This document shows positions 28,828 through 36,809 of a stretch of 64,000 nt of DNA, piece after piece. Origin of the DNA: Thermincola carboxydiphila. Its GTDB lineage: Bacteria > Bacillota > Thermincolia > Thermincolales > UBA2595. The position numbers and the translations under genes are program-made. Position 1 is the first letter of the stretch; the number at the start of each line of letters is the position of its first letter. Location of the stretch: contig JAENYP010000002.1 in assembly GCA_016841725.1 (NCBI GenBank), positions 30,757 through 94,756 of the forward strand. The letters are read 5' to 3'. Below the pieces are notes generated by a model, which was given only the letters and a program-made list of their open reading frames with translations, had not been told where the DNA came from and made no database searches.

Positions 28828-29328
28828 TTATTTACCCACTTTTGAGCAAATACAGTCGTAAATCTCCTTAGTTTCTTCTTGATTGTCAGCAAACATTTTT
28901 CCTGTTTCTGCGGTAAAATAATGTTTCTCGCTGCCATCCCTCACTACTAACCAATGCCGGGGGCTTAAAGGCCGAATTTTGCCGAGCCAGACTACTTCAA
29001 GTCCCTCAGCATCAATCGACAGATTCAAGGGAATTTTCTGACCTTTGTAGCCCAAATATTGAACCCCCTCCGGGGTTACTGTCAATATCCCGCTTCCGCT
29101 TAGCCCGGTTAAACCCACAATAAATGATACACTTCTCTCATGCCTGGCCGGAAAAGCCATATTAGCTATAAGTCCGGGATTTTGAACCAACACCTTTTTC
29201 TGAACATCTCTGATAAGATTTCGTTTGCTTCTGATGTATACAAACACCAAAAAGATTGCAATAATGATTAGAGATGATATAATTGCTGTATCAGATAACG
29301 GGTATGTATAGAGTCCGGAAATGTTCAA
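28828..29328 (-). CDS. Hypothetical single-pass membrane protein, 166 aa
   Basis: No family recognised. One membrane helix near residues 14-32 (DTAIISSLIIIAIFLVFVYI) is followed by the basic stop RSKRNLIRD, so the C-terminal ~130 residues face the cytoplasm. That part is rich in beta strands (GILTVTPEGVQYLGYKG, LEVVWLGKIRPLSPRHWLVV), suggesting a small PH-like or beta-sandwich domain. It is the first gene of a two-gene unit with the following 200-residue protein. Confidence 0.62.
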   Translation of the reverse strand: MNISGLYTYPLSDTAIISSLIIIAIFLVFVYIRSKRNLIRDVQKKVLVQNPGLIANMAFPARHERSVSFIVGLTGLSGSGILTVTPEGVQYLGYKGQKIPLNLSIDAEGLEVVWLGKIRPLSPRHWLVVRDGSEKHYFTAETGKMFADNQEETKEIYDCICSKVGK

Positions 29329-29408
29329 ATTCGTCTCAGCTCCGTTGCATTTATTTTCGGTATCTGAGGATATTATTACATATCTTTTTGTTCGTTTCCT
29401 GCCATAAG

Positions 29409-29467
29409 GGTTTGAAATGCAGGTTTTAAGGTGTGAAATGCGGTTTTCATGGAATGAAATACGGTGA
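29409..29467. repeat. Three 21-bp direct repeats upstream of the hemerythrin gene
   Basis: Units TTTGAAATGCAGGTTTT, TGTGAAATGCGGTTTTC and AATGAAATACGGTGAGG follow each other at 21-bp spacing, two turns of the helix. The spacing suggests same-face binding of a regulator; no protein is known to me for the motif. Confidence 0.6.
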
Positions 29468-29522
29468 GGTGTTGTCCTGATTTTCCACCAGTGCCAGGAA
29501 AATCTTGAACAACACTCACCGT
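29461..29522. promoter_or_regulatory. Long hairpin in the hemerythrin leader
   Basis: ACGGTGAG-TGTTGT at the left pairs with ACAACACTCACCGT at the right (one bulge), and GATTTTCC/GGAAAATC forms an inner stem. It ends 33 bases before the start codon and could be a leader structure controlling the gene or the terminator of an upstream transcript. Confidence 0.55.
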
Positions 29523-29555
29523 ATCGGACAAAAAACCAACTAAGGAGGAACTAAT

Positions 29556-29960
29556 ATGGACTGGATGAAAACATATCACGAGGATCACAAATCAGTACTG
29601 GTGCTGTTGGCCAAGTTTACAGGCAACATATTGGACCTGAAAGCAGGGCTGTCGACACCCTATACTTTTGTCGAATTCAAAGAATTTGCAGATGTAATCA
29701 ATAATGTCATCATCCCTCATTTTAAGAAGGAGGAAACCACAATTTATGCTGAAATTCGAAAAAAGAGCCCTGCAGGGTCGGATTTCATAGATGAAATGCT
29801 GCGGGAACACGAAGAACTCTATACTCTCTTTGATGCATACGCACACGCTGTGGAGATACAGGATACGGAAAAAATCATCGCAATCAGTTCCCGGCTTGAC
29901 CATGTTCTCAGACATCACATAATGAAAGAGGAAGATCAACTGGCATCTTTCCTGAAATAA
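29556..29960 (+). CDS. Hemerythrin (HHE) domain protein
   Basis: 134 residues with the HHE cation-binding pattern: HEDH near residue 8, HFKKEE near 57, REHEEL near 89 and LRHHIMKEED near 122, the histidines and acids that bind a di-iron site in four-helix hemerythrin folds. Such proteins bind O2 or NO, or repair iron centres under stress in anaerobes. AAGGAGGAAC precedes the ATG. It is a single gene on the plus strand behind repeats and a hairpin, flanked by minus-strand genes. Confidence 0.88.
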   Translation: MDWMKTYHEDHKSVLVLLAKFTGNILDLKAGLSTPYTFVEFKEFADVINNVIIPHFKKEETTIYAEIRKKSPAGSDFIDEMLREHEELYTLFDAYAHAVEIQDTEKIIAISSRLDHVLRHHIMKEEDQLASFLK

Positions 29961-30004
29961 GGGAATTTTATATTTCTGTTACAGGGCTTAAATGAGCACT
30001 GTGT

Positions 30005-31138
30005 TCAGTCGAGGCGTTTGTTTAGTCTGACCACTGACAGGACAAGTATAATTATAACAAAAGCAGTTAACATCATGATATCCTTCCACAGAAAAGTGAA
30101 TCCAACCCCTTTTAATATAATTCCCCGTAAGATCTCCAAAAAATAGGTCAGAGGCAGAGCATAACCAATCGCCTGAATTACTTGGGGCATCGATTCCCTG
30201 GGAAACATAAAACCTGACAGGAGCACACTGGGCAGGATGATAGCAAATCCTATCTGCATTGCCTGAAGCTGGGTTTTGGCAATTGTGGAAACAAACAGGC
30301 CCAGCCCCAGGGCGCCCATTAAAAATAGAAAAGAAAAAAATAACAGTTGAACAATACTCCCATTTACCGGCACATGAAACCAGAACACACCGAAACCAAG
30401 TATGATTAATACATCAACAAAAGCGATAACTGTATATGGAATCAACTTGCCGATAATAAGTTCTGCAGGCCTTACCGGTGTTATTATCAGTTGTTCAAGT
30501 GTCCCTCTCTCCCGTTCCCGGACTAAGGCAAAGGCCGTAAGAAGGATTGTAATGTTCTGCATAATCAGGCCCACCAAGCCCGGGATATTAAACTTCATAC
30601 TCTCCATATCAGGGTTGTACCAGATCCTGTATCTCAGATCCACAGCGGGCTGAAAATCGCCGCCAGTTCCCGACTTCCTGATTGTTTTTACCTTTATATC
30701 ATAGGACTCTTTCTGAGTAATTACCTGGGCTGTTGAAAGTGCGGTGCGGGCCACCAGGGGGTCTGACCCGTCAACCAAAAGCTGCAGCGCTGCCTGCTCG
30801 CTACGGTGCAGCTTCACCGCATAGTCCCGGGGAATAATTAGCCCCACCTTGGCCTCCCCACTGTCAAGAAGACGGGTCATTTCATCGGAGCTTTCAACAT
30901 ACAGATCAGGATCAAAATATCCGGTGTTTCTGAAAACAGTGATCATCTGCCTGCTCTGCTGGCTCTTGGACATATCCAGGACAGCTGTTTTTATGTGGTC
31001 CACATCTGTAGTTACCGCATAACCAAATATCATCAGCATCATTACCGGCACAATAAAAGCCATAACCAAACTGGGCGGGTCTCTTCGAATCTGGATTATC
31101 TCTTTTTTTACAATTGACATCATCCTGCGTATGTTCAT
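30005..31138 (-). CDS. ABC-2 type exporter permease
   Basis: 377 residues. One N-terminal membrane helix (SLVMAFIVPVMMLMIFGYAV) is followed by an extracytoplasmic domain of about 140 residues and five C-terminal helices (GLVGLIMQNITILLTAFALV, AFVDVLIILGFGVFWF, and so on). VRERERGTLEQLIITPVRPAELIIGKL is the classic ABC-2/YhhJ-YbhR motif. It should form a homodimeric export channel with the ATPase encoded just upstream. Last gene of the tetR-hlyD-ATPase-permease operon; a multidrug or toxic-compound efflux role is inferred from family and regulator. Confidence 0.9.
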   Translation of the reverse strand: MNIRRMMSIVKKEIIQIRRDPPSLVMAFIVPVMMLMIFGYAVTTDVDHIKTAVLDMSKSQQSRQMITVFRNTGYFDPDLYVESSDEMTRLLDSGEAKVGLIIPRDYAVKLHRSEQAALQLLVDGSDPLVARTALSTAQVITQKESYDIKVKTIRKSGTGGDFQPAVDLRYRIWYNPDMESMKFNIPGLVGLIMQNITILLTAFALVRERERGTLEQLIITPVRPAELIIGKLIPYTVIAFVDVLIILGFGVFWFHVPVNGSIVQLLFFSFLFLMGALGLGLFVSTIAKTQLQAMQIGFAIILPSVLLSGFMFPRESMPQVIQAIGYALPLTYFLEILRGIILKGVGFTFLWKDIMMLTAFVIIILVLSVVRLNKRLD

Positions 31139-31151
31139 TATTTCCCTCCCC

Positions 31152-31925
31152 TTATGGGATTAATATCTCCTTGTCAAATAATTCCCTGACCCTGTTTAGT
31201 TCCTTACTCCCCACTAACGAAATGAACACATCCTCGAGGGTTTTATACCCAAATTCCTTTTTAAGGTTTTCCGGTGTTCCGTAAGCTGTTAATATACCAT
31301 TATGGATAAAACCGATAGAATCACATAGTTCAGCCTCATCCATATAATGGGTTGTCACAAATACTGTAATCCCGGAATTTGAAAGATACCTGATAATTTC
31401 CCAGAAAATTCTCCGGGAAACCGGGTCAACACCTGCCGTAGGTTCATCCAGGAACAGCAGTGGCGGCCTGTGAAGCAAAGCACATCCCAGGGCCAGTCTC
31501 TGTTTCCAGCCCCCTGACAGCATCCCTGCCTGAAAACCCTCCCTGCCGTCAAGGCTGGCTAGTTCAATAACCTGAGAAATGCGCTGTTTCTGCTGAGATC
31601 GGTCAAGACCGTAAATCCCCGCATAGAACTCCAGGTTTTCCATAACTGTAAGTTCTTCGTACAAACTAAACCTTTGTGACATGTATCCGATATTTTGCTT
31701 TATTTTCTCAGCCTGGGAGTATATATCATATCCTAATACCTGTCCGCTGCCAGAAGTCGGGGTCAGAATGCCGCAAAGCATCCGGATCGTAGTAGACTTC
31801 CCGGAGCCGTTGGAACCCAGAAAACCGAATATCTCACCCTGTTTCACTGCAAAGGAGACCTGGTTAACCGCGACATGAGCTCCGAAGCTTTTGGTCAGTT
31901 CCTTCACCTGAACTGCAGTTTGCAC
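31152..31925 (-). CDS. ABC exporter ATP-binding protein
   Basis: 257 residues from a GTG with AAGGAGGAAT before it. GFLGSNGSGKSTTIRML is Walker A, MLSGGWKQRLALGCALLH the ABC signature, LLFLDEPTAGVDPVSRR Walker B with D-loop, and VFVTTHYMDEAELC the switch histidine. This is a DRR/CcmA-type ATPase that powers the ABC-2 permease encoded 13 bases downstream. The upstream HlyD gene ends three bases before it. Confidence 0.94.
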   Translation of the reverse strand: MQTAVQVKELTKSFGAHVAVNQVSFAVKQGEIFGFLGSNGSGKSTTIRMLCGILTPTSGSGQVLGYDIYSQAEKIKQNIGYMSQRFSLYEELTVMENLEFYAGIYGLDRSQQKQRISQVIELASLDGREGFQAGMLSGGWKQRLALGCALLHRPPLLFLDEPTAGVDPVSRRIFWEIIRYLSNSGITVFVTTHYMDEAELCDSIGFIHNGILTAYGTPENLKKEFGYKTLEDVFISLVGSKELNRVRELFDKEILIP

Positions 31926-31927
31926 TG

Positions 31928-32992
31928 TTATTCCTCCTTACGGGTTAGGATCCGGACATCTGCCGGAAGCCCCGGTTTCAAAATATCTTTTCCGTCAGTC
32001 ACCGTAATTTTTACTGCAAAAACCATATTTACCCTTTCATTCTTGGTCTGAAGGTTTTTGGGAGTAAACTCAGCTTCGGGGGAGATAAAGGCTGCCTCGC
32101 CATGAAATACTTTCTCGGGAAAGGCATCAATACTGATTTCCGCTTGCTGCCCCAGTTTTATTTCCGGTAATTCAATCTCACTCACATAAACATCAATCCA
32201 CAGGTCTCTGTTCACCAGTATAGTTACCAATCCGGCTCCCGGTGCAACCACTTCCCCTTTATTGAAGTTTACTGAACTTATGATCCCGTCAACCGGAGCA
32301 TATAGAATCGTTTTTGCCAGATTAGTCCTGGCAATTTCCAGGTCTGCCTGGGCCAGTTCAACCCCGGCATCAGCGATATTGACCACCTCCCGGGTAGCCC
32401 CATTTTTCAGCAGCTCAAGCTGTTCCTCTGCCGATCTTTTTTGCAAGCCATAAGACTCATATTGGGCCTTTGCTGTCGCAAATCCGGTCTCAGCATCAGA
32501 TAACTGCTGTTGGGTAGCTCCCCCTTCGGCAAACAGCCGCCTCAACCGTTCCCTGGTCTCGCCGGCATTTTCCATTGTACGCCTGGCTCCCTGCTGCAGA
32601 GAATCAAACTGCTTGACCGTAAACTGTGCCTGAGCTATTAATTGTTCTCTGTTTCCTGACTTAGTCTCCCTGGCCTTCTCAACGGCAGCCCGGAGTCCGG
32701 CCTCTGCCTTGTTTACCTGGAGAGCCTGGACTTTGGAGTCAAGCCGCCCCAAAACCTCTCCCTTTTTGACATAAACCCCTTCTCTAACAGTTATATCGGT
32801 AATCCTTCCCCCGGTCTCAGCGCTCACATTCACTTCTGTAGCAGAGACAGTACCTGAAGCATAGATTCCGTCATCAGCCTTGCTGCCACAGCCCGTCGCT
32901 GTTAACAGAAATACTGCCAGGACCGATAATGCAGCACCTGCTAATAATATTCCTGACCCTTTTTTTGAAAATCTGCCATACAGTGTTGTCAT
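31928..32992 (-). CDS. HlyD-family secretion/efflux adaptor, probable lipoprotein
   Basis: 354 residues. N-terminal hydrophobic segment LLAGAALSVLAVFLLTATGC ends in a plausible lipobox (ATGC), so the mature adaptor is probably anchored to the outer face of the membrane. Biotinyl-lipoyl-like halves surround a coiled coil: GGRITDITVREGVYVKKGEVLGRLD and APVDGIISSVNFNKGEVV are the paired HlyD motifs. In a Gram-positive it would serve the ABC-2 exporter encoded next. The ATG overlaps the tetR stop by four bases. Confidence 0.9.
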   Translation of the reverse strand: MTTLYGRFSKKGSGILLAGAALSVLAVFLLTATGCGSKADDGIYASGTVSATEVNVSAETGGRITDITVREGVYVKKGEVLGRLDSKVQALQVNKAEAGLRAAVEKARETKSGNREQLIAQAQFTVKQFDSLQQGARRTMENAGETRERLRRLFAEGGATQQQLSDAETGFATAKAQYESYGLQKRSAEEQLELLKNGATREVVNIADAGVELAQADLEIARTNLAKTILYAPVDGIISSVNFNKGEVVAPGAGLVTILVNRDLWIDVYVSEIELPEIKLGQQAEISIDAFPEKVFHGEAAFISPEAEFTPKNLQTKNERVNMVFAVKITVTDGKDILKPGLPADVRILTRKEE

Positions 32993-33606
32993 TCCTTTAT
33001 ACTCCCTCCCTCAGGCCTTTTTCTGATTCCGTTTAAAAATATGTCCGTAATTGTGTCAATAACTCCTTCCTCTTCAAAGGCAATATATTTATCTCCCGCC
33101 AAATACTCTCTCCACAACACAAATATGCCTGTCATTCCGGCTAGAGCGCGTGCCGCAACAGGAGGTTCAATATCTTTGTACTCACCGTCCTTAATCCTTT
33201 GCGAAATATACCTTTCCAGCAGGCCCGCTGCCTCCATCACGATTTTACTCACAAACTGATCCCTGAGTTCAGGGTGAAACTGGGATTCGGCAATCAGTAA
33301 CTTAACAAGGTCAATATTATCATTGATGATTTGTAGTCTGTTCCTGAGAATAGCCCTAAAAACCGTCTCGTCATTTTCACCGGAAACCTCATCTAAGGTA
33401 TCGGCAAGGCTTTGTACCACATAGGGGCTCACCAGGCTTAAAAAGAGGTCTTTTTTAGTTTTAAAGTAGCGAAAAATTGTCCCTTCAGCAACACCGGCCT
33501 CCCTGGCTATCTCTTTTGTTGTTGTACCATTAAATCCCTTCCTTGAAAATACCTTTATGGCTGCATCCATTATCTGCTGCCGCCTTTTTGAGGTTTTAGC
33601 CCCCAA
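32989..33606 (-). CDS. TetR/AcrR-family repressor
   Basis: About 205 residues. The N-terminal helix-turn-helix is AAIKVFSRKGFNGTTTKEIAREAGVAEGTIFRYFKTKKDLF. The start is placed at the TTG at 33606 (GAKTSKRRQQI...), ten bases after AAAGGGG; an ATG at 33660 lies inside the operator and is most likely untranslated leader. The C-terminal domain would bind the inducer. It heads its own operon with the exporter genes, with a promoter and a perfect palindromic operator directly upstream, so autorepression is expected. Confidence 0.93.
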   Translation of the reverse strand: MGAKTSKRRQQIMDAAIKVFSRKGFNGTTTKEIAREAGVAEGTIFRYFKTKKDLFLSLVSPYVVQSLADTLDEVSGENDETVFRAILRNRLQIINDNIDLVKLLIAESQFHPELRDQFVSKIVMEAAGLLERYISQRIKDGEYKDIEPPVAARALAGMTGIFVLWREYLAGDKYIAFEEEGVIDTITDIFLNGIRKRPEGGSIKE

Positions 33607-33640
33607 AAGCAAACATCCCCTTTCAGAAAATACCCTACAT

Positions 33641-33660
33641 ATGAGTGAGTACTCACTCAT
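33641..33660. promoter_or_regulatory. TetR-family operator
   Basis: ATGAGTGAGTACTCACTCAT is a perfect 20-bp palindrome immediately downstream of the -10 box of the tetR promoter, the usual place for an autoregulatory TetR operator. Confidence 0.82.
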
Positions 33661-33689
33661 ATTTTAATTCTATTTCAGCTCGGTGTCAA
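33661..33689 (-). promoter_or_regulatory. Sigma-A-type promoter of the tetR-exporter operon
   Basis: On the minus strand TTGACA (33684-33689), a 17-base spacer and TAAAAT (33661-33666) give a near-consensus promoter. Confidence 0.85.
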
Positions 33690-33766
33690 CTTCTTCGATT
33701 GAAGTAATATTTCCGGAGATTCTGTAATATTTTTGTACAAACAATTGAATTTTCGGAGGTGATTTA

Positions 33767-34162
33767 GTGAGCTTTAAGCTGACCACTGCGGTAAAACCAC
33801 AGGGAAATATTAACTTTACAGCAATTCTTTATGGCTCTCTGCTAGCGGTTATAGCATCAGTAATTCTTATGGCCCTAAGCGGCACGGTAATGTTTTACAC
33901 CATTTTCAATGAACGGCTGGTCCCTGTCATCGGGCTGGCAATACTGTTTGTCAGTATCTTCCTGGGAGGCCTTGTTTCGGCACGAAGGGCCGGTAAGATG
34001 GGCTGGCTGCATGGACTGGGGGTCGGATTGATTTTCCTGGTCCTGGCAACAGTGTTTAGTACTGTTTTCCCTCATGGCGTTTTTGGATTTACGGTCCTGA
34101 AAAAAACCCTGGCTGCAGTAATAGCCGGGGGTCTTGGCGGTATCTGGGGTGTTGGCGAATAA
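33767..34162 (+). CDS. TIGR04086/YrzE-like four-helix membrane protein
   Basis: 131 residues from GTG with CGGAGGTGA upstream. Four hydrophobic helices are clear (AILYGSLLAVIASVILMAL, VIGLAILFVSIFLGGLVSA, GLGVGLIFLVLATVFSTV, TLAAVIAGGLGGIWGV) with the conserved GGLVSARRAGKMGWLHGLGVG between helices 2 and 3, as in the TIGR04086 family of Firmicute membrane proteins. Function is unknown. It is monocistronic, divergent from the tetR operon and followed by a structured terminator-like region. Confidence 0.85.
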   Translation: MSFKLTTAVKPQGNINFTAILYGSLLAVIASVILMALSGTVMFYTIFNERLVPVIGLAILFVSIFLGGLVSARRAGKMGWLHGLGVGLIFLVLATVFSTVFPHGVFGFTVLKKTLAAVIAGGLGGIWGVGE

Positions 34163-34210
34163 TCATCAGAGTCCTAGGCGTCAGGTGGAGTATGAATCGA
34201 TCAGACGCAG

Positions 34211-34288
34211 GGAGGAGACAAATTAATTCCCACAGACCGCAGCATTTGCGGATCCTGCCTGGAATAAACATGTCTCCTCCAAATTTTT
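34211..34288 (+). terminator. Two-stem terminator-like structure after the TIGR04086 gene
   Basis: GGAGGAGACA pairs with TGTCTCCTCC across 50 bases, which themselves contain CCGCA-GCATT-TGCGG. AAATTTTT follows on the plus strand. Confidence 0.6.
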
Positions 34289-34308
34289 CTGTGCTACAGG
34301 AATTATAT

Positions 34309-34330
34309 CTTTTCCACATCTGTGGAAAAG
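34309..34330. promoter_or_regulatory. Perfect inverted repeat in a convergent gap
   Basis: CTTTTCCACA-TC-TGTGGAAAAG has 10-bp perfect arms. It could be an operator or a hairpin; no adjacent promoter is clear. Confidence 0.4.
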
Positions 34331-34340
34331 GTTAAGGAAT

Positions 34341-34398
34341 GTAGTACAGAAAAGCGCGCGCATTGGGAACTGAAATATGCGCGCTTTTCTAGTACTAC
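34341..34398. terminator. Long hairpin after the histidine kinase gene
   Basis: GTAGTAC-A-GAAAAGCGCGC pairs with GCGCGCTTTTC-T-AGTACTAC, leaving a loop of about 19 bases. It is just past the kinase stop, but lacks a U-run on the minus strand. Confidence 0.55.
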
Positions 34399-34411
34399 AG
34401 GAAACTATAAA

Positions 34412-35497
34412 TTACTGTTTGTTTACCGGAATTGTGACAATAAAGCTGGTTCCTTCCCCCGTCCTGCTGTGAACTTCAATTTTGCCACTATGATTTTCTA
34501 TAATCCGGTATGAAACCGTAAGGCCAAGGCCTGTCCCCTCCTCCTTGGTGGTGAAAAAGGGGTCAAAAATACTGCCCAAGTGAGAAGGATCTATACCAAT
34601 CCCGGTATCGGTAAAATAAATCTTGACTGCATTCTCAAACCTGTCATATGCCGTTTTTACGGTAATCCTGCCCTTATCAGGCATTGCCGCAATAGCATTG
34701 GTAACCAGGTTTAAAAATACCTGTTTTATCTGTTCCACATCAACTGTAATTGCCGGACAGCTATTATCATACTCCCTTATTAACTGGATGTTTTTTATAT
34801 ACAATTCTCCCTCAATCAAAAGAACAATTTCATCCAGGATACCATGGATCCCGGTAATTTTTTTGATAGGAACCGTCGGCCTCGCCAACAGCAGAAATTC
34901 AGATATAATATAATTAATTCTCCTGATTTCATCCAGCATTATATTAATATACTGCTGAACCTGGTCAGTATTATGAAAACGCTGTGCCAACAGCTGCAGA
35001 AACCCCTTGATAGAGGTAAGCGGGTTTCTTACCTCATGAGCAATACCTGCCGCAAGTTCCCCGATAACAGAAAACTTTTCTGCTTTGACAACTTTTTCTT
35101 CAAGCTGTTTCTGACCGGTGACATCCCTTATGCTCAAAATCCCGCCAATCACATTGTCACTTTCGTCTTTCACCAGGGTTGTATAGGCCATTACATTCAT
35201 TATTCCCAGAGGGGTTTCGATATTGGCCTCCACATGGCTGTATGGCCTTCCGATCCGCAAGGTATTTAGCAGGATACTGTCCTGTGTTCCTGTTTTCCGG
35301 TCCTGAAGTTCGCAAAAAGGCCTTCCCAGAATCTCATCTGCCGGTATACCCATTATATCTTCAGCAGCCTGATTGAAAATAACCACTTGTTCATCTATGT
35401 CTATTGCAATAATGGCAGAAGCAGAATTGTCCACATATTGTTCGGCAAAGTACTTCTTTTTATTCAAACAACAGTTCTGCGATATCTTAGAGGCCAT
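34412..35497 (-). CDS. PAS-domain sensor histidine kinase (orphan, soluble)
   Basis: 361 residues. A PAS domain (about 20-130; AIDIDEQVVIFNQAAEDIMG) is followed by HisKA with the phospho-acceptor in GIAHEVRNPLTSIKGFL and HATPase motifs FLNLVTNAIAAM (N box), DTGIGID (G1), FDPFFTTKEEGTGLGLTVS (F and G2). No membrane helix is visible, so it senses a cytoplasmic signal. No response regulator is adjacent. Similar PAS-HisKA kinases feed the sporulation phosphorelay in Firmicutes, which is a possible role but only inferred. A CC pair near residue 10 may matter for redox or metal sensing. GGGGGT precedes the ATG. Confidence 0.88.
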   Translation of the reverse strand: MASKISQNCCLNKKKYFAEQYVDNSASAIIAIDIDEQVVIFNQAAEDIMGIPADEILGRPFCELQDRKTGTQDSILLNTLRIGRPYSHVEANIETPLGIMNVMAYTTLVKDESDNVIGGILSIRDVTGQKQLEEKVVKAEKFSVIGELAAGIAHEVRNPLTSIKGFLQLLAQRFHNTDQVQQYINIMLDEIRRINYIISEFLLLARPTVPIKKITGIHGILDEIVLLIEGELYIKNIQLIREYDNSCPAITVDVEQIKQVFLNLVTNAIAAMPDKGRITVKTAYDRFENAVKIYFTDTGIGIDPSHLGSIFDPFFTTKEEGTGLGLTVSYRIIENHSGKIEVHSRTGEGTSFIVTIPVNKQ

Positions 35498-35588
35498 TAA
35501 GTTACCCCCGGTTTTTTTTTCTAATACATTGATTTTTCGACTCTCTGCCAGAATTCTCCTTCTGCTTTATGTAATTTTTTAATACATT

Positions 35589-35747
35589 TTACATGCCTCC
35601 AGAAATGAATCCGGCTGCTATGATGACCAACCCGGCAATAAATAGTCCTGTCCCCAGGTAAAGCCTGAAACTGACCCTTTTGTTCCTTCCATAAGCAGCA
35701 GGTGAAACCAACCCTTTGGTTAAGGCCCGTGCAATTACATTACCCAT
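35589..35747 (-). CDS. Small membrane protein, 52 aa
   Basis: A short gene starting MGNVIARALTKGLVSPAAYG and ending GFISGGM, with one membrane helix LYLGTGLFIAGLVIIAAGF preceded by RNKRVSFR. GGCGGAGGT lies 7 bases before the ATG, which supports translation. No family recognised. It stands alone between the kinase gene and the Flx-Hdr operon. Confidence 0.6.
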   Translation of the reverse strand: MGNVIARALTKGLVSPAAYGRNKRVSFRLYLGTGLFIAGLVIIAAGFISGGM

Positions 35748-35857
35748 AAGTGTAACCTCCGCCAATAAACTTTGTATTATATATATGCATCAGGCGGCCT
35801 CCCAAGAACACGATACAGTTGCAGCTTTTAGGGCTGCACTATTTTTGACCTTAAAGC

Positions 35858-35890
35858 AGAGAGTGTCCCATTTACGGGACACTCTCTTTT
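35858..35890. terminator. Strong hairpin downstream of flxA
   Basis: AGAGAGTGTCCC-ATTTAC-GGGACACTCTCT is a perfect 12-bp stem. TTTT follows on the plus strand; on the minus strand it closes the hdr-flx operon. Confidence 0.75.
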
Positions 35891-35939
35891 ATAAAACACA
35901 CATATTTCTATCTGGAAACTCTCAATAAGTTAATTGGAA

Positions 35940-36809
35940 TTAATACTCGGGAGGCAGTTGGTTAATCTGGGCCACGTTAAATACAGGTCCGTCAACACAG
36001 ATGTATTTTTCGCCAATGTTGCAGCGGCCGCATTTACCAACACCACATCTCATGTTCATTTCCAGGGTGGTAATAATCTGTTCCGGCTTCCAGCCCATTT
36101 TCTGGAAGTTGCCCAGCTGTATTTTAATCATAATTGGCGGTCCACAGGTTACCGGAACGGTGTTTTCAATATTGGGTACTATTTCCTGTAACCAATCCTG
36201 GGTAATAAATCCTATGCGTCCATCCCATTTAGGATCTTCAGCATCAAGGGTAATGTGGATATGGGTATCCTTGATTTTGGGCCACTTGTCAAAAATATCA
36301 TACTTGAAGCACAACAGGTCATAAGTCCTGGCGCCATAGACGATGTCAACACGGCCATAGTCATCACGGTTATCCAAAACATAGTCGATGAGAGAACGCA
36401 GCGGTGCCAGACCAATACCACCGGCCACAAAGAGGCAGTTCTTGCCTTTCATCTCATCAAAGGGGAAGTGGTTGCCGTATGGGCCGCGGATGGCTATCTT
36501 TTCACCCACATCTAATTGGTGGATAACATTGGTCACCCGTCCAACATTTGCAATAGAGAACTCCAAAAAACCTTTTCTGGTAGGTGAAGAAGTAATGGAA
36601 ATCATGACCTCACCAACTCCCAGGATGGACAGCATACCACAATTGCCCGGCAGGTTCCCGAAGTTTTCTAGAACTCCCTCTTCATCAAAAGTAACCTGAA
36701 ATGTTTTAATATTATCATTCTCATCGATTATCTTTTGTATTGTTGCAATTTTGGGTAACAACGGGGCTTTTATTTCCCTGGTATTGCAGTTGCAGGACAT
36801 ATTAGCCAA
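35940..36809 (-). CDS. flxA: FlxA-like FAD/NAD-binding oxidoreductase subunit
   Basis: 289 residues of the ferredoxin-NADP+ reductase superfamily. ITSSPTRKGFLEFSI is the flavin-binding region, GPYGNHFPF the phosphate loop, LFVAGGIGLAPLRSLI the NAD(P)-binding motif, and MRCGVGKCGRCNIGEKYIC the four cysteines of a C-terminal [2Fe-2S] cluster as in HydG/AsrB/DHOD-K proteins. In Flx-Hdr complexes this subunit takes electrons from NADH and feeds the Hdr bifurcation site. It is the last gene of the operon; its ATG overlaps flxB by eight bases. Confidence 0.88.
   Translation of the reverse strand: MANMSCNCNTREIKAPLLPKIATIQKIIDENDNIKTFQVTFDEEGVLENFGNLPGNCGMLSILGVGEVMISITSSPTRKGFLEFSIANVGRVTNVIHQLDVGEKIAIRGPYGNHFPFDEMKGKNCLFVAGGIGLAPLRSLIDYVLDNRDDYGRVDIVYGARTYDLLCFKYDIFDKWPKIKDTHIHITLDAEDPKWDGRIGFITQDWLQEIVPNIENTVPVTCGPPIMIKIQLGNFQKMGWKPEQIITTLEMNMRCGVGKCGRCNIGEKYICVDGPVFNVAQINQLPPEY

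Noticed and set aside
29376..29588. 70-codon frame antisense to the hemerythrin leader
   Set aside because: Its apparent peptide repeats are only the translation of the 21-bp direct repeats; no ribosome site, and it overlaps the start of the hemerythrin gene.
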